Both the position numbers and the translations under genes were made by a program. Shown piece by piece: positions 9,866-22,510 of a stretch of 64,000 bases of DNA; the stretch's first letter is position 1, and each line of letters starts with the position of its first letter. The notes beneath the pieces were generated by a model. That model worked only from the letters and a program-made list of their open reading frames with translations, was not told where the DNA came from and made no database searches. Source of the DNA: Psococerastis gibbosa (taxonomy: Eukaryota; Arthropoda; Insecta; Psocodea; Psocidae); NCBI GenBank assembly GCA_963971405.1, contig OZ020485.1:31639921-31703920 (forward strand), read 5' to 3'.

Positions 9866-11128
9866 TTAAAACTCTCGTTGTAACCATTACCGCAACAATT
9901 ATTTGAAACTTCAATTTTTCATTGAGACTAACCCTTTGTACGTGTAAGTATGCCTAAGCCACTGTCTCACCATCCCCTTAAAAGAATATGTCAGTGAGGA
10001 ATTCTGAAAGGCACCGCCATGCGTTGCCGTCGAGTACACCCTTCCGATACAAGATGGAACGGACCCAACAGGCGGCATGGATGATATTAACTCTGGAAAG
10101 CCCTGAATTACGATACTCAGGCTGGTATGACATCATACTTCTCCAATAGTGGAAGAATAGCAACCAGTAGTGGAAACTGACGCAGACTATGATGAATTTT
10201 CAAATTCAATTTCTCTGCCAAAACTTTTAAAACACGAGTCTTTGTCCAACTTTATAATTCGCCAGTTCCTCTGCCGCAGTAAACCAGCAGAGGAAGTGAA
10301 TACCCCGCAAATGGTGTACAATCAACACGATGCGATGCAGGGGTGAGTAAGGAGGTCAGTGGTCCCATCAGCAATTTATCACTGCGACATTATACAGGGA
10401 AGCTCATTCCGTTTTTGTTGATTATGGTCTTGTTTCTGTTTTCTGTTGGACGGGGTGAGTTTAGCAAGAAAACAACAACGCCCTCCTCTTCCTCCCTACT
10501 GGACAAATGACCTGTCAAAACCAGTTTAGAACGCATCTGCGATCCGACATTTTCCATTATAAGTACAATGACTCCGGGGCGAAAGTTACATGAGGTAAAT
10601 AATAATATCCTATCACATGCTGAAGTACAATGAGTGGTTACAAAAGTCTTTATAAACTAAACTAGAGGGTTGCCAGCGGAAAAAGGCGGAAAAGTTTTAA
10701 GAAACTTCGCGTCCTCAGCCAGTACAGGTGCAGTCAAGCCTGACTCTTCCCAAAGAATGGTACACATGATAATTAATTAATGTAATCAATAAATATACTA
10801 GATTCTGGAAACGAAATTAAATATATATTGGTAAAATACTAGTGCAAGGGACCTACTTTATTTTGTTGGATGGCTCAACACTCCGAAGCGCTTCTTTTTA
10901 CATTTAACTGCCAAGCGCTTACCTCTACTACTGAGGTCTTTAGGGACAAGCCCCCTTGCCACAGACTCTGACAACGTGTTTTTGTGAAAGAGAAATAAAC
11001 AAGAAACTGCATATACAGTATATCATGGTGATCCGTGTGACCCTTCTATTAGGCAGATATAATGTAGATGTCAGAGAATGTAAATACGCCATGAAGCAAT
11101 TTTAAATATTCTTTGAGCAATTATTAAC
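9866..11128. other. Non-coding stretch, no supported gene
   Basis: A hydrophobic frame near 10395-10450 ends at a good GTGAGT donor but has no usable start codon, so I did not call it. The rest shows no motif. Confidence 0.4.
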
Positions 11129-11139
11129 CATGGATGGAG

Positions 11140-11956
11140 CAGCCTGTCTTTTCCTGCTGTAACCATACCATTGGTCATGGCTTCAAGGACACGGCAAAAT
11201 CAAACCACATGAGAATTTTTCTCTGAATAATCCAAATTTTGGCTAAATTCAGAAGCCCGTATTCTCTAACATGATGCTTTACAGGGACTATGAAATCCTG
11301 TCCCACTGCAGCAATGGAGATAGTACTGGACTTCCCACCCCTCCATGTTGCAGTGGAAACTTCAGCCGAAGTGGCATTATTAGGAGTGGAAGGGCAATTA
11401 AGAGAGACTCAGCCTCTCTGACTACGTCTGACCACTGCCTGGATATGCCAAACGATAGAATCCATCCAAAATACTGTTTTAGGAGGGAATTCGAAACTAT
11501 ATTAGGGACAATGAAAGAATACTGCGAATCACCAGGAATTCTCAATAGTCACACAATCAAGTGGTTTACTGATGGCTCTAGGCTAGGACATACAAAACCA
11601 AGAACATGCCTTGGCGTCTTTGGTCCTGTGGTTAAACATCTGGAGTCTCTTAGGGAGACAACTACAGTCGTGCAGATTCTGCAATGAAGGAGCGGAGGAC
11701 CCCGAGCACATCCTCCTTCACTGCGATGCAATCGCACGAAGAAGAGCAGCAAGCTTGGGTAGCTTCAAGCTTGCAGTTACATGTAAAAGACCTACCACTT
11801 CTAAATCCCCTCAGGATCCTGGCTCTCCTGAGGGAGATAGGCCTCGAGAAAGTGATGTAAAAGTGATGTAGATACTTTGTTGTAAGGGGCACAATAGGCC
11901 CAGTAGGCTTAAGTGCACACAGGTAACACCTGTACCAAAAAAAAAAAAAAAAAAAC
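11140..11956 (+). pseudogene. 5'-truncated LINE with RNase H remnant, poly(A) tail and 11-bp TSD
   Basis: The frame at 11271-11687 contains HTIKWFTDGSRLG and CLGVFGP, the start of a LINE-type RNase H domain. A shifted frame then gives CRFCNEGAEDPEHILLHCDA, the C-terminal Cys/His block, so the copy carries at least one frameshift between RNase H and C-terminus. It ends in 20 adenines (11937-11956). Perfect duplications CATGGATGGAG lie at 11129-11139 and 11957-11967. RNase H, the Cys/His block and poly(A) place it among I/Jockey/R1-like LINEs. The endonuclease and reverse transcriptase are absent. Confidence 0.88.
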
Positions 11957-11967
11957 ATGGATGGAGA

Positions 11968-12439
11968 GATCAAGGTTTCAACTTATTTACTGTAAAGGTT
12001 TCGCGAATAACTTGACCTAATTATTTTCATTCGACTCCATAACACTCTTGCATTTCTGCGCGAAGACTCATTGAATATTGTGAAGGTCTACTCATAACTG
12101 TTGCAACTAGCCGGCTAGAACTGTGCCTCTTGATGGCAGCTATGCTGTGAAACCCAGAGAAAGAATATATTCCCCAATAAGCTGAGGATTGAAGAAGGTT
12201 CGCTGAATCCTGAGCAAGAAAATCAATCAGCTGCCACATTAGAGATACCCACTGACAGGCATATTGCTTAAATTCTGTCTGATGCCCCAGAAATGTTTTC
12301 GAGTTAATCGACATTAAGACGTAAGCATTGCCTTCTTGCACTGTCTGTGGATCCGGAAGCTTTCCTGAGCAGTTGGTACCGGTAGCTAATAATAAGAAAT
12401 TACTGAACCAATCCGAAGCATCTTCTTGAATTGTAATCT
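11968..12439. other. Non-coding stretch, no gene seen
   Basis: A minus-strand open frame of 104 residues (12027-12341) has no recognisable domain and no exon signals I trust. Confidence 0.4.
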
Positions 12440-13100
12440 AGGGATTGGTTTGCAGCGAATGTTGTATTTTTCTCTCCCACTCTTGCCTGTTTTGTGCGGT
12501 CCTTTCCAGTTCTTTGTAGGTGTCGCACCCTAGGTCCTTCATGTGACATCCTCTAGGTACTCCTTCCTCTGTCGTCCTCTTGAGTTGGTGCCTTCAACCC
12601 ATACCCTCAATTATGTTCTTGAGGAGCCCTTCGTGTCTCAGAATATGTCCCATCCATATGCCTCTTCTTTTTGAAATGGTGGCCATAATAGCTCTTTTTT
12701 TATTTATTCTATGGAGCACTTCCTCGTTGGTTATGTGGTCTCTCCATGGGATTTTCAAGATTCTTCTGTAGCACCACAACTCAAAGGCTTCCAGTTTTTT
12801 TTTGTCATGTTCATAAATGCACCATGTTTCACTTCCGTACAAAAGCACACTCCACACTAGAGTTTTGAGATGTCATTTCCTTATATCCAAGGCGATGTTG
12901 TTAGATTCGAATATCTTTGACTCTATGTTAAAAGCTAGTCTAACTAAGTGTATTCGACTGGATATTCCTGGGATGGCTTTCCTTCTTGTGTTATTTTGCT
13001 GCCTAGACCTAGGAAACCTGTATGGAAAGCATTTTACCCTATTTATTGCAGCACCGTCGATAGTTACGTTTGCTTGAGCCCCCGCCTTGGTGATCACCAT
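12440..13100 (-). pseudogene. LINE reverse transcriptase C-terminal fragment, frameshifted
   Basis: The minus-strand frames read, in order, VTIDGAAINRVKCFPY, then SRIHLVRLAFNIESKIF, then VLLYGSETWCIYEHDKKKLE, RILKIPWRDHITNEEVL and GIWMGHILRHEGLLKNIIEG. This is the canonical region after the reverse transcriptase in LINEs (the YGSETW block, the W-R-DHITNEEV block and the GH-L-R motif). Frame changes occur near 12860 and 12605. The final GR-R-EYL and ELERTAQNRQEW segments are readable to about 12450. It is a longer relative of the fragment at 7403-7619. It is non-functional. Confidence 0.88.
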
Positions 13101-16100
13101 AGCACTCGAAGCATAGATCCAGTATATGGTACTGAATAAAATATTGTAGGTTTATAGTGGTGATGACAGATAGGACCCCATCGAGACAACGGAAGAATGA
13201 ATAATGAAGAAGTGCATGGGTAATGGACCGTTAAGCCATTTAATAGCCTCACAGCGACAAGGATATCGACAATGTCGTGGTAACGGTGACTTATTAAAAT
13301 TAATTGCTTTCCGAACATTAAATGAACTTTATTCTCGGGAGGGTGTTAATAATTAGTTACCGAACTGATGTAACTTACCTTTTCTTATTCAAAATGTCCT
13401 CAGGATGTTTTAAAAGGGAATAAATTCAGCAAAAAAATTACAGCTACATGCCAGGAATATTCGGTGAAAATTTTTCTCAGGGCATCGTTAAAAAATGCCA
13501 ATAATCGCCATTTCATTGCTACACATATTTAGCATTTACTAACGTTTTAGGACAAAAAATGATACACAACATTTACCATCTTCCCACTTCATACAAACAA
13601 GCAATTACTTCTAATACGTTTTTTTTCCACTGTGAGTTTTATATTATACTACTAAACCAAGCTGGCAGTGGGAATTAAACGAAACAGTGAAACTGATGTG
13701 GCGCGTCCTGCCGATAAATTAATTAAGCTATTATTTAGTGATTTTAATTCATAGACCTAAACTCTTGCTGAGAGAATGTCGCCACATATTTTGTTTTCTA
13801 TTGTATTTTATAACACGATACGGAACAATAACTAAAAGTGAGAGGAATATAAAATGAATTTTTTTCCAAACCAATTTTACAGCAACGAAGAGAATTTTCA
13901 ACCAGATATTTCCCCCATAGCTCTTAAATTAACTTAATTAATAGGTAATCCTTTTAAGCCATTCATACAGTTCAGTAACAAAGCATAATTACACTTTGGA
14001 ATTTATGCCAATAACGTTTTACCAAACCTTGACTGATTGATATTTTCAGGGAGTAGAATTTCCTTTAATTAGTGTTATTAGAATATCCAGCAGACCAGGA
14101 AATAGCATTTTAGCATATTCTAAACGCAGAACATGGTTTGCTTCTCTAATTTAGGCTGTTAGTAGTTACACGTATAGCCGCGCAATATTATCATAATCAA
14201 CTACGATTTTATAGGGTATTGTAAAATGACTTTTGAAGAGAAGTGTTATGTTATTTTCAGGCAAGCCGGTGAGAGCAAAGCTTAAGAGTCAGTCCATAAT
14301 TTAATACTGTTCAACTCATTTATAAAATACTATAGTACTTTCTGCATCAAAAAGTCATCCGAAATGAATGGCAGACACTTTTATGAAAGAAAAGAAAAAT
14401 TGGAAATTCAAAGCTGGACTCCCAAAATTTCTTTTCATTATGAAAATGCAAAAGAGGAAAAAAAATAAAAATGACAAAGTTAAGCAAAAAGAGATAAAAA
14501 TGAAAAAAAATCTTTTCTAAAAATTGAAAAATGAAATCAGAAAGACATTTAAATTTTTATTAAAGGACAAATTCAGAGGCGTAAGCGAACACTGCTTGAA
14601 TTTTCCGAATCAGGCTCCACAATTCGAGCTTCATCTGTCTTTTTTTCAAGATACAAAGGACAGCTGACATTACAGCAAATTAAAGGCATTCCCTTGTTAG
14701 ATCTCTGAGTATTTAGCAGGACTTGAGCGACATTGGCTTCTACATTATTCAGGGGAAAAATCACGACAAAGTCATGTTCTTTGCAGAATTTTGGCTTTGA
14801 GCTTCTAAAATTCTACAATACACTGTTCCCGGGAATGGAAGGATATCGTGGGTAGATAGTATTCAATTTTACTGTATAATGGGCGATTGAACGTACATAT
14901 CTGTATTTTTAAAAAGCGTGTCAAAGAAAACAATGATAGTTCTTGTATTTATTATTAGGTACACTCTATTGTTAACATGGATATTGGAAACATCAACGAG
15001 ACTTGCGGCAATATAACCCTTATTTTTAATGTAAAACAGTATACCCGTAGGTAACCGGAATCGCAGTCTAATTCAGTATTTCCATTTCTTTATTCTTGTA
15101 ATGGAGAACTTTCCTATAGAAAAAAAAACATGTCCTCATGTGATTGGCGCAGTGCATTACCGTACTTAACTTGAATGTTAAACAATGTGGAAACAATTAC
15201 ATCAAAAAATAAAAATGCCTTATAATGCGATGCCCATAAAATAACTACCGAGCTACAATTAAAAATTATTACTTAAAAAATAATAATAATACAAAAAATG
15301 TCAGTTTTTGACGTGGCTCCGCCAACGAATAATTTCCAATTTTACTCAATATATACCAATCATCAAAGTATCAACTAATTCAAATTGGGGTGGCACACGT
15401 ACAATAAACCAAAAAATATATAATTTATTTCCCACCACTAAATGCTATTTTATTCGAGCACTGCCGCGTGACGGTTAATTAAATTTTGGTTTACACGATT
15501 AGCAATGAAAATGGGGGGGGGGGGGGGGAATCCAAATGGGGATGGCAGGCTGCAACCATTAGCATCCCCGAACAACACACAAAGCGAAGCCCGATGACCG
15601 AGTGCTTGAGAGCACATTAAATAGTCAGTCACATGGGCAGATCAAACCACCGTCAGCGTCATGAGGGTGACCCCCGATATCCAACACCCGGAGATATAGG
15701 AGAATCATTGGTGTAGTCACATGTACGCAAAACCATTGGACGCTCATGAAATAACAATTAATATTTCTCTACTGTTGTGGCAATAGTATTGTCCCAGTTA
15801 GAACCACGTATTATGAGGTTCTGTAGGGACAGTTTTGGTCACTAGGTTCGCTGACGACAAACCGATATCCATATTATTTAAAATGGCCGCCGTTTGCATG
15901 TGAAAAATAAGCTCTTAGCACCTAATTAATTTTCTAAATATTTTTTATAATATTTTTACTATGCCTGGACCTTATTTCGCTGCATATAATTTAAAATATA
16001 TGTATATTCTCCATGATTTATAGAAAAATATCACTTTAAAATAATACATAAATAAAATAATTTTAAAATATTATTGAAGCTTATGGAAAAATCAACGCTT

Positions 16101-16414
16101 TGATATCTTAGCAACTGGTGCTGCCATCTACAAAATGACGTCACAAATGAACCTCATTAAAAAGTTGCTACCCTAAATCTGGGCATTGATCTCAAATCAC
16201 TGTCTGGTTTAAAAACAACACATTTTATATGTTTATCAACATTTTTTGAACGTGGCAATAAAATGAAACGGGTCGCCACGACATACAGATGTTAGCCTAT
16301 AATCAGCCAGTCCTTACAAGCTGTTGGCTTTCATTTCTGATATGAAACTGAACTGAACAATCCGATGATTGGTCGAAGGCCATTGTTGTATCCAGGTTTA
16401 CTCAGCTAGGAGTG
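13101..16414. other. AT-rich non-coding stretch with a G16 run
   Basis: No coding exon was recognised. A run of 16 G lies at 15513-15528, and A/T homopolymers are frequent. Confidence 0.45.
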
Positions 16415-16505
16415 GGATAAAGTCGGCGGTGCCGCACTCATTACTGAGGCATTGCGCCATTATCCTCGTTTATGAATGATTAAAGTTCCACCGCCGGCTT
16501 ATGAA
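16415..16505. repeat. Short inverted repeat, MITE-like
   Basis: ATAAAGTCGGCGGTG on the left faces CCACCGCCGGCTTAT on the right. Arms are only about 15 bp and no clear TSD was found. Confidence 0.35.
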
Positions 16506-19287
16506 TTGCAAATACTGTATACAGCCTGGCGCTGGATGCATCATGCAGTCCATGTTCTCATGCATCCCTGCATATCCCAGATTTATCCCATCGATTCTGC
16601 ATATCCTAGACCATAGTCTATAAGCTGGGTACTTGATGCCTGGAGAGTACCTGAATTATTATTATTATACCTGTAATCTGCTAAGCTCACTTAAACAGGA
16701 TTTACTTTTCAGCTGTCTGATAGCTAATGTTCAAAAAAGGCGTGTAACATCAACTTCACAGTAGGCTAAGGTGATAGACTCACAGTATATAGAAAGGGTA
16801 AATTTATTCGTAAGGGATGCAAGGGAGCAACCACAAGTCGTACAGTACGTAAGCCGAGATTAATAATGGAGCGTGATAGAACACACTGCAGAGAAATGGA
16901 GGAGAGAGTGCGGTATACAATGATTAAGTCGTTGAAGATGAATTGGATGAAACCACAACCGCTATTTCCTGCCATAAACTCCGGCAACATTGGTTGTCCT
17001 TCGAGGCACCCCTTCCACATTTTATATTATTATCAGGCCCTCCATTCATCCATAACTATACACTGCTGGAATGAGTAACAAAGACGACATTTAAATTTAC
17101 AAAATTAAATCATTAATGAGGTACATTGGGAACAATCAGGAGTTATCTACTTGTTGAAACAATAATCTGTATAGTTTGAAAGAAACTTAGTGTGAATCTA
17201 CCTAGGTTATTAATACCAATGTTCTAGAAAACTTCTGACTTCAAATTATAGAATAACTCCAAACCAAACTGAAGATCAAGCTCACATGAATAATAGCTTG
17301 TCACTCTGTCGATGTAGAGCAATAAGTTAATCTTATTGAAATCTAGCTATTAAGGAAGAAAAATAATGGATACAGCATACCATTATAATGCACCGCCTGA
17401 GGGCAACCATATTTCTCATTATTAAGTGTGCCGGCGACGACAATTTATTTCTCGGGTTCTATTTAAATAACGGTTGAATTTTAAAACTGGCATGGATTTT
17501 TTTGTGAAAGACAATAGAACCTATAGGAGTAATAGCATCACAGTATTAAATCAAATATAACTCGATACCGATGTAGACATACAGCACGAATGAGTTGGTT
17601 TGGCGTAAGCTAAAATATTTAGCAATAATAAATGTTATCAGAGCAGATACAATTATTTAAATAATGGTTTCAATGATGCCAAAAAGGGGTTGTCATATTT
17701 TGACCAATGATCCCGCTAAAACTAATAATGTCGTTTAAATTAGCTAAATTGGAAATCGAACATAACAAGAGAGGATTTTTCTAGAAAATAAAAAGTTTTA
17801 GACTCGGAAGTTGAAATGAATGTGACAGCATGTACAGGATTAGAGTTTGCAGCCCTCGTGTGTGAACACCCAGATAAACACCCCCCCCCCCCTTTACTTG
17901 TGGAACCGTATTTGTTTTCCAGCCATTAAGTTTCCCCTTTGCGGTTTCACGTTACGGCGTATGGTATTTACATAATCGTGAAATTCAGTACTCTTCCAAA
18001 AACCTTTCATGCCGTACATAGGAAACAGGATGGATGACATTCTTTAACATTTCCACTTTCATCAATTGCTCAGGAAAATTATATTTTCTCGTTGGGAAAT
18101 TTAGACATTGAGACGTTTTGTAATGAACGTAGTAAATCATTTCGTACGGAAAGTCGATACCTCCAAGTCAACGATAGAGTATATCGTAATTTTTTTATGA
18201 TATAGATTTGGGTTATGAGACAAAACACCATTAGAGCAACCCAATAGAAATGCATACGAAAATCCTATAAAATGACGGATAGATTTTTATTTAGGGTGTC
18301 ATGCATTTGCAGCATGTGAAATGTGAATTATCATATGGATAACGTGAAGTTGGGGCCATTAACACCAATGAAACATGTGAGGGTATTCGGTAAAACTGAG
18401 CGGAGCCGTGGCAAACAAATTCTGCACGTACGTCATTTCACGGGGGAGCATATTGAAGGAATTTCTCCTAATAAAACGGCATTGATGGGTCGGGTCATGT
18501 ACAGGGCCAGGGCTGGGGTGATCGGTTCCGGGAGACGTGCATTTCACATTTCACTCATCAAACGATCGCCATCAGTCCACCCCCCCCCCCTTCCCCCATT
18601 CCCTTCTTCTCGTCACTACTCCACCAATGTTCTCATCCACCAATGATCTTTTAATAGCGCCAGCTCTAGCCGCACTCCACTCCAGCTCCAGGACACACTG
18701 TTACGTGGTCCCTCCGCGCTCTGGGACATGATGAATATTGTATTGCTTTGCGATTGGTACTTCGCAATCAACAATATCGATTCACTCTACTGTTATTGGA
18801 TTCCGAAGAGATTGCATTCGCAATTGCTATCGGTCGCGGATGCAAAAGCTTTTAAGAGACTAATGGACACCCCATTATCAACATTTCAAACAAAATCAAA
18901 ATATTGCTGGAAATACTGAACTACGAGGGCTCGAGACAGAAGAAATGATCCTCTACATTTATAACTGTGGTGAATTGGTGTTATGGCACATGCTATAGTA
19001 CATAAAAAGGTAGAGGAACATTACTTGTATCGAACAAGTCCTTAATTATAACTCTGAGTATGCTCTCGTAATCAAATGCAAAGCATGATGCTGTTAAGTT
19101 TGGCAAAGATAGGTATGGCGGCTCAGGTATTATGTACAACAATAGCTTCGTCGAAAAATGTCGTAGCAGTGTTCAATGCAATATATTTTGAACATTCCGT
19201 CATGCATATATATAAAGGTGGTCAACTTTCTTTTGCATACTAAACGTAGCCTTACTTAACAGCAATTCGAACTCACACACTACTAAA
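16506..19287. other. Non-coding stretch, no gene seen
   Basis: C-runs lie near 17880-17892 and 18580-18590. A 107-residue open frame at 18323-18646 has no recognisable motif and runs through a C-run. Confidence 0.4.
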
Positions 19288-19620
19288 TTTTTGTACCAAG
19301 TCAAATTTCACGGCAAATATTCATAGTAGAGCTAATAAAAATATCATAGGCATCAGAATAAATATTTCTCTACATTTTGATACATAATAATTATTTGGCC
19401 GTTACAAACACCGATTGGCCACAATATTCAAAGGTTTGAACAAAAAAACTATTGGTAATGCACGCGGATATGGAAGGAATTTGAAAATTGTGACCAATCG
19501 GTGTTAGTGACGGCCCCATATCATGTACCAAAACGCATAGAAGTTTTTCCTCTAATACTTACGATATTTTTATAACTCCTACAACGAATGATTCTTGTGA
19601 TCTTCGACTTGGTACAAAAA
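19288..19620. mobile_element. Foldback element with long diverged arms
   Basis: The outer ends are TTTTGTACCAAGTC and its inverse GACTTGGTACAAAA. The inner arms include GGCCGTTACAAACACCGATTGG facing CCAATCGGTGTTAGTGACGG. The arms span most of the element with many mismatches, indicating an old palindrome. Related arm sequence (GTGGCCA, ACCGNNTGG) appears at 29595-29750. Confidence 0.65.
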
Positions 19621-20471
19621 ACAGGTAGCAAGGGTGTCTTGCTCTTAACATTGATTAGTGCAACGAAAAGTTAAACCAATTCAAGTTGTTTATAAACTAA
19701 GCCAATCACTACACAAGTGCAACCCTCTTGTGACAGCCTTTTAACCCATAAGCCGTCGTATTATAGACCCCTCCGTCCCAAGTGAATTTTCAAAGGAAAT
19801 ATCTGAATTTCTAGCAGTAGCTCTAATATAGTGTTACGTTATAAGCTTCAGCGGATTTCATTCAACGATCACATAGAAGGATCAGCGAGACCTCATCTAG
19901 GTTTCAAAGTAAGCTCTTTCAGAATTATCTGAGAATCAAACGATTATTATTTCCAACACTGCGCCATTCAATTCTTGCTTCCCTACATATGCTTCCCTAC
20001 ATACGCAGTCAACAACCACACGAGAACGGACTGGATGACACCACATGGCTGTATAAGGGTCAGATAGCGACCTTAACACTTTTAACCACCATAGTTAGTG
20101 CCTGAGGAAAGAACGTTCACCGAAAATTTGCAGTGCGACAGACGAGCAAGGAAATTAGAACAACCCTGAAATAATGTCACTTAAATAAACTAAGAGCCAT
20201 GTCTAGACAAGAATACGCGTACCGAATCAATTTTCCAACGTGTTATCTTAATTGTAATTTAAAAAAAATAGTGATACTGTAAGCCTCCATTGATAATTCA
20301 TATTCTAGTACAGTATGAACCCGTGAAGCGGTGCAGTATTAATTTTATTGTATGTAAATTCTATGATAAGGGCATTGGGTGCCTAAAAACTTAAGCTAAA
20401 TAGCAGTTAATGGCTAAATTTGGACGGGGCAATGTGAAAAATACGGTACTATACAATAAGTACGATATCTA
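19621..20471. other. Non-coding stretch, no gene seen
   Basis: No motif, RNA gene or bounded repeat was recognised. Confidence 0.4.
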
Positions 20472-20665
20472 CGATTATAGTGGATTCCGAACCACTTGGA
20501 GAACATAGTAAAGTTACACGATACTTAGATTGACAGGTATAGTCTCAGCATGTTAACATGACCCCCCCCCCCCCATGTTCCCCTGTCAACGCTGTCACAC
20601 AACCAAGTTTGCTGCAGTATTGAACAGGCTCTGTTCTGGTGAATTTACTTGGTATGGCCGTTGGT
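20472..20665 (-). mobile_element. 5S rRNA-derived SINE, copy 2
   Basis: The minus strand starts near 20665 with CCAACGGCCATACCA, 15 bases identical to animal 5S rRNA. The body follows copy 1, apart from a C-run insertion near 20561. The copy stops after the CACTATAATC block, so the LINE-like tail seen in copy 1 is missing. Confidence 0.78.
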
Positions 20666-21154
20666 GTACTATAACTAATCATTCAAATAGTAACGTAATT
20701 AATTGTTTCTGAAGCAATAACCAGACTGATAGTACAAGGTTCTATCATATCTTCACATAACCCCAATAATTCCAAAATAATTAAACTTTGAGAAAATTGA
20801 TAATCAGCAGCAGGCCTAACATCAACGTAAAATAATAACTTATCCGGGAATAAGTGTAAATTGTCCTTAATAATTCTTCAAAGTAGCTGAGCTTCTGAGT
20901 AATGCCTTATGGTCTCACCCTAATCTGTACCTCCTCGTGATGAGGATGGAAGCGCGTAGTGGTGACTGAACAGATAGGGGACTGAGTTTGAGCCGGGATA
21001 AGCGAAAAACACAGTATTTTCGGTGCAGAACACTCTTTTGTCCTGGCTTTGGGAAAATGGCCCCGAACGCGAAGGAACTAAATGAAGAGTCAACGGCATA
21101 ACGATGCAGAAGTCATCGGGGAACCAATTCATTGAATAGTTTAAATGATTTATC
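20666..21154. other. Non-coding stretch, no gene seen
   Basis: A 126-residue minus-strand frame at 20920-21300 overlaps the LDLa exon in another frame and is spurious. Confidence 0.4.
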
Positions 21155-21190
21155 GGGTAAGTTATTCTTCTCCATAGATGATAGGCCTGC
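21155..21190 (+). repeat. 36-bp dispersed core repeat, copy 2
   Basis: GGGTAAGTTATTCTTCTCC followed by ATAGGCCTGC. Same core as at 1829, 39819 and 43355. Confidence 0.6.
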
Positions 21191-21243
21191 AGATAGGGTT
21201 GAGCATATTCTTGCCTAGGCATTGCGAGCAAGTCGTAGCCTAC

Positions 21244-21363
21244 CTTTGCACTGAGGTCCCGTCTCGTCCGATTTGTCAGCGCAGTCAGGCTCACCCTCAC
21301 ACGCCCACGTCAGGGGAATGCATTTCCCGTCACCGCACTGAAATTGCCGTTCACCGCATTGAC
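21244..21363 (-). CDS. Single LDL-receptor class A (LDLa) exon, phase 1-1
   Basis: The exon encodes 40 residues with the six LDLa cysteines in order: [37 protein letters not shown]. The calcium-site residues Trp and the terminal D-x-SDE are present. The acceptor is TTTGTTTCAG before 21363 and the donor is CAAAG/GTAGGC after 21244. Both introns are phase 1, the symmetric arrangement usual for LDLa exons in the LDL receptor family. The parent protein is probably a membrane or secreted receptor that binds lipoprotein or another ligand outside the cell; a lipophorin-receptor-like gene is one possibility. No neighbouring exon was recognised, so the introns are long or the exon is a stray duplicate. 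Confidence 0.85.
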
Positions 21364-21412
21364 CTGAAACAAAACCCATATTGTAAGAAATAAATCTAAG
21401 CAGTGAGCACAC

Positions 21413-21740
21413 TAGGGGTATTCACTCTGTTTGTTTTTCCCTAAGAAAAAGTAGGAATATAACTCCAGTTTTTCTACGATAGATAATTTTTATGTAATTT
21501 AAAAAAAAAATAGCTCTGCGATAAAAATTAATAAAAAAACAACAAAAAGAAACAAGTGGCAAGAAATGTTCATAAGTTAATAGCCGAAGGTAAAGAAACT
21601 TTCGAGGTAGGTCAGGTTAGGTCGGGTAAAGTCGGAAACGTAGAGACACACGTTTCCATGGCAATTATTTTTCTACGTAGAAAAACTGGAGTTCTATTCC
21701 TTCTTTCCCTTAGGGAAAACCAAACAAAGTGAATACCCTA
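21413..21740. mobile_element. Foldback MITE with 80-bp arms, TA-type flanks
   Basis: The arms run from GGGGTATTCACTCTGTTTG to the inverse CAAACAAAGTGAATACCC and include ACTCCAGTTTTTCTACG in both. TA borders both ends, compatible with a Tc1/mariner-like target. It lies 49 bp upstream of the LDLa exon acceptor, inside the intron of that gene. Confidence 0.7.
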
Positions 21741-22507
21741 ACTAAGGTGGTAAATGGATTTCCAATTTTCCATATCTCTATTTTTTAAACCTTTTAGATC
21801 AATCTTGCTCTACCACTGGACCGTCTTGCCGCTCCCAATGAATACGAGTTTTCATATATTATTCATGGCAATAACGACACTGCTGAGCTGCTAATGTTCG
21901 AAACAGGTTGAAAGCTGTTGTATGATTTACTTACGGGTCGTTTTCCGTGGCCATGCCTGTAGATTTTATTTTCTTTTGTCCGAAGGTGCCTAGCCTGATG
22001 TATGGTTAAAGTACGATAAAGTTCCTGATGAAAGTTTGAACCTCTTCTGTTGCCAAAAACTCATGTCAGAGCTGCCTGTGTTTTGGGAGGGTATACCGTG
22101 TAGGGTGTGGCAATTTTAGATAGAAAGAAGATATAAAAACTTTTAGCATAAAATAGGGACCTACACTTGTATATACTGTTTGTACACACGTGTAAATCAT
22201 ACAAGATCCAAGTTTCAAAGTTTAATTTAAAAAAAAGTTTTGAAACAGTTTCTGAACAGAAAGGATTATTAAGGGATAAAGAGGAGTTGGAGAACAATTA
22301 CCATATACACACAAGTGTTTAGCTTGCAATCAGTTTCCTGGTCACGAGTTGGTATATTCAGAAAAAGATGGAGACCAGATTATAAACCGGGCATAATGAA
22401 TTTACTTTACTAGTTTACTTAAATCATTGATGAGAATTTTAGGTAACAGTAGCAAGAGAATGATAATTTCATAATGACAAATGGAGCTTGCGCAATGTTC
22501 AAAGCAG
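21741..22507. other. Non-coding stretch, presumed intron
   Basis: No exon or bounded repeat was recognised. Confidence 0.35.
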
Positions 22508-22510
22508 TAA

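Noticed and set aside
10395-10451. Hydrophobic frame (KLIPFLLIMVLFLFSVGR) ending at a GTGAGT donor, like a signal-peptide exon
   Set aside because: No start codon in a usable position and no acceptor or partner exon. Chance is more likely.
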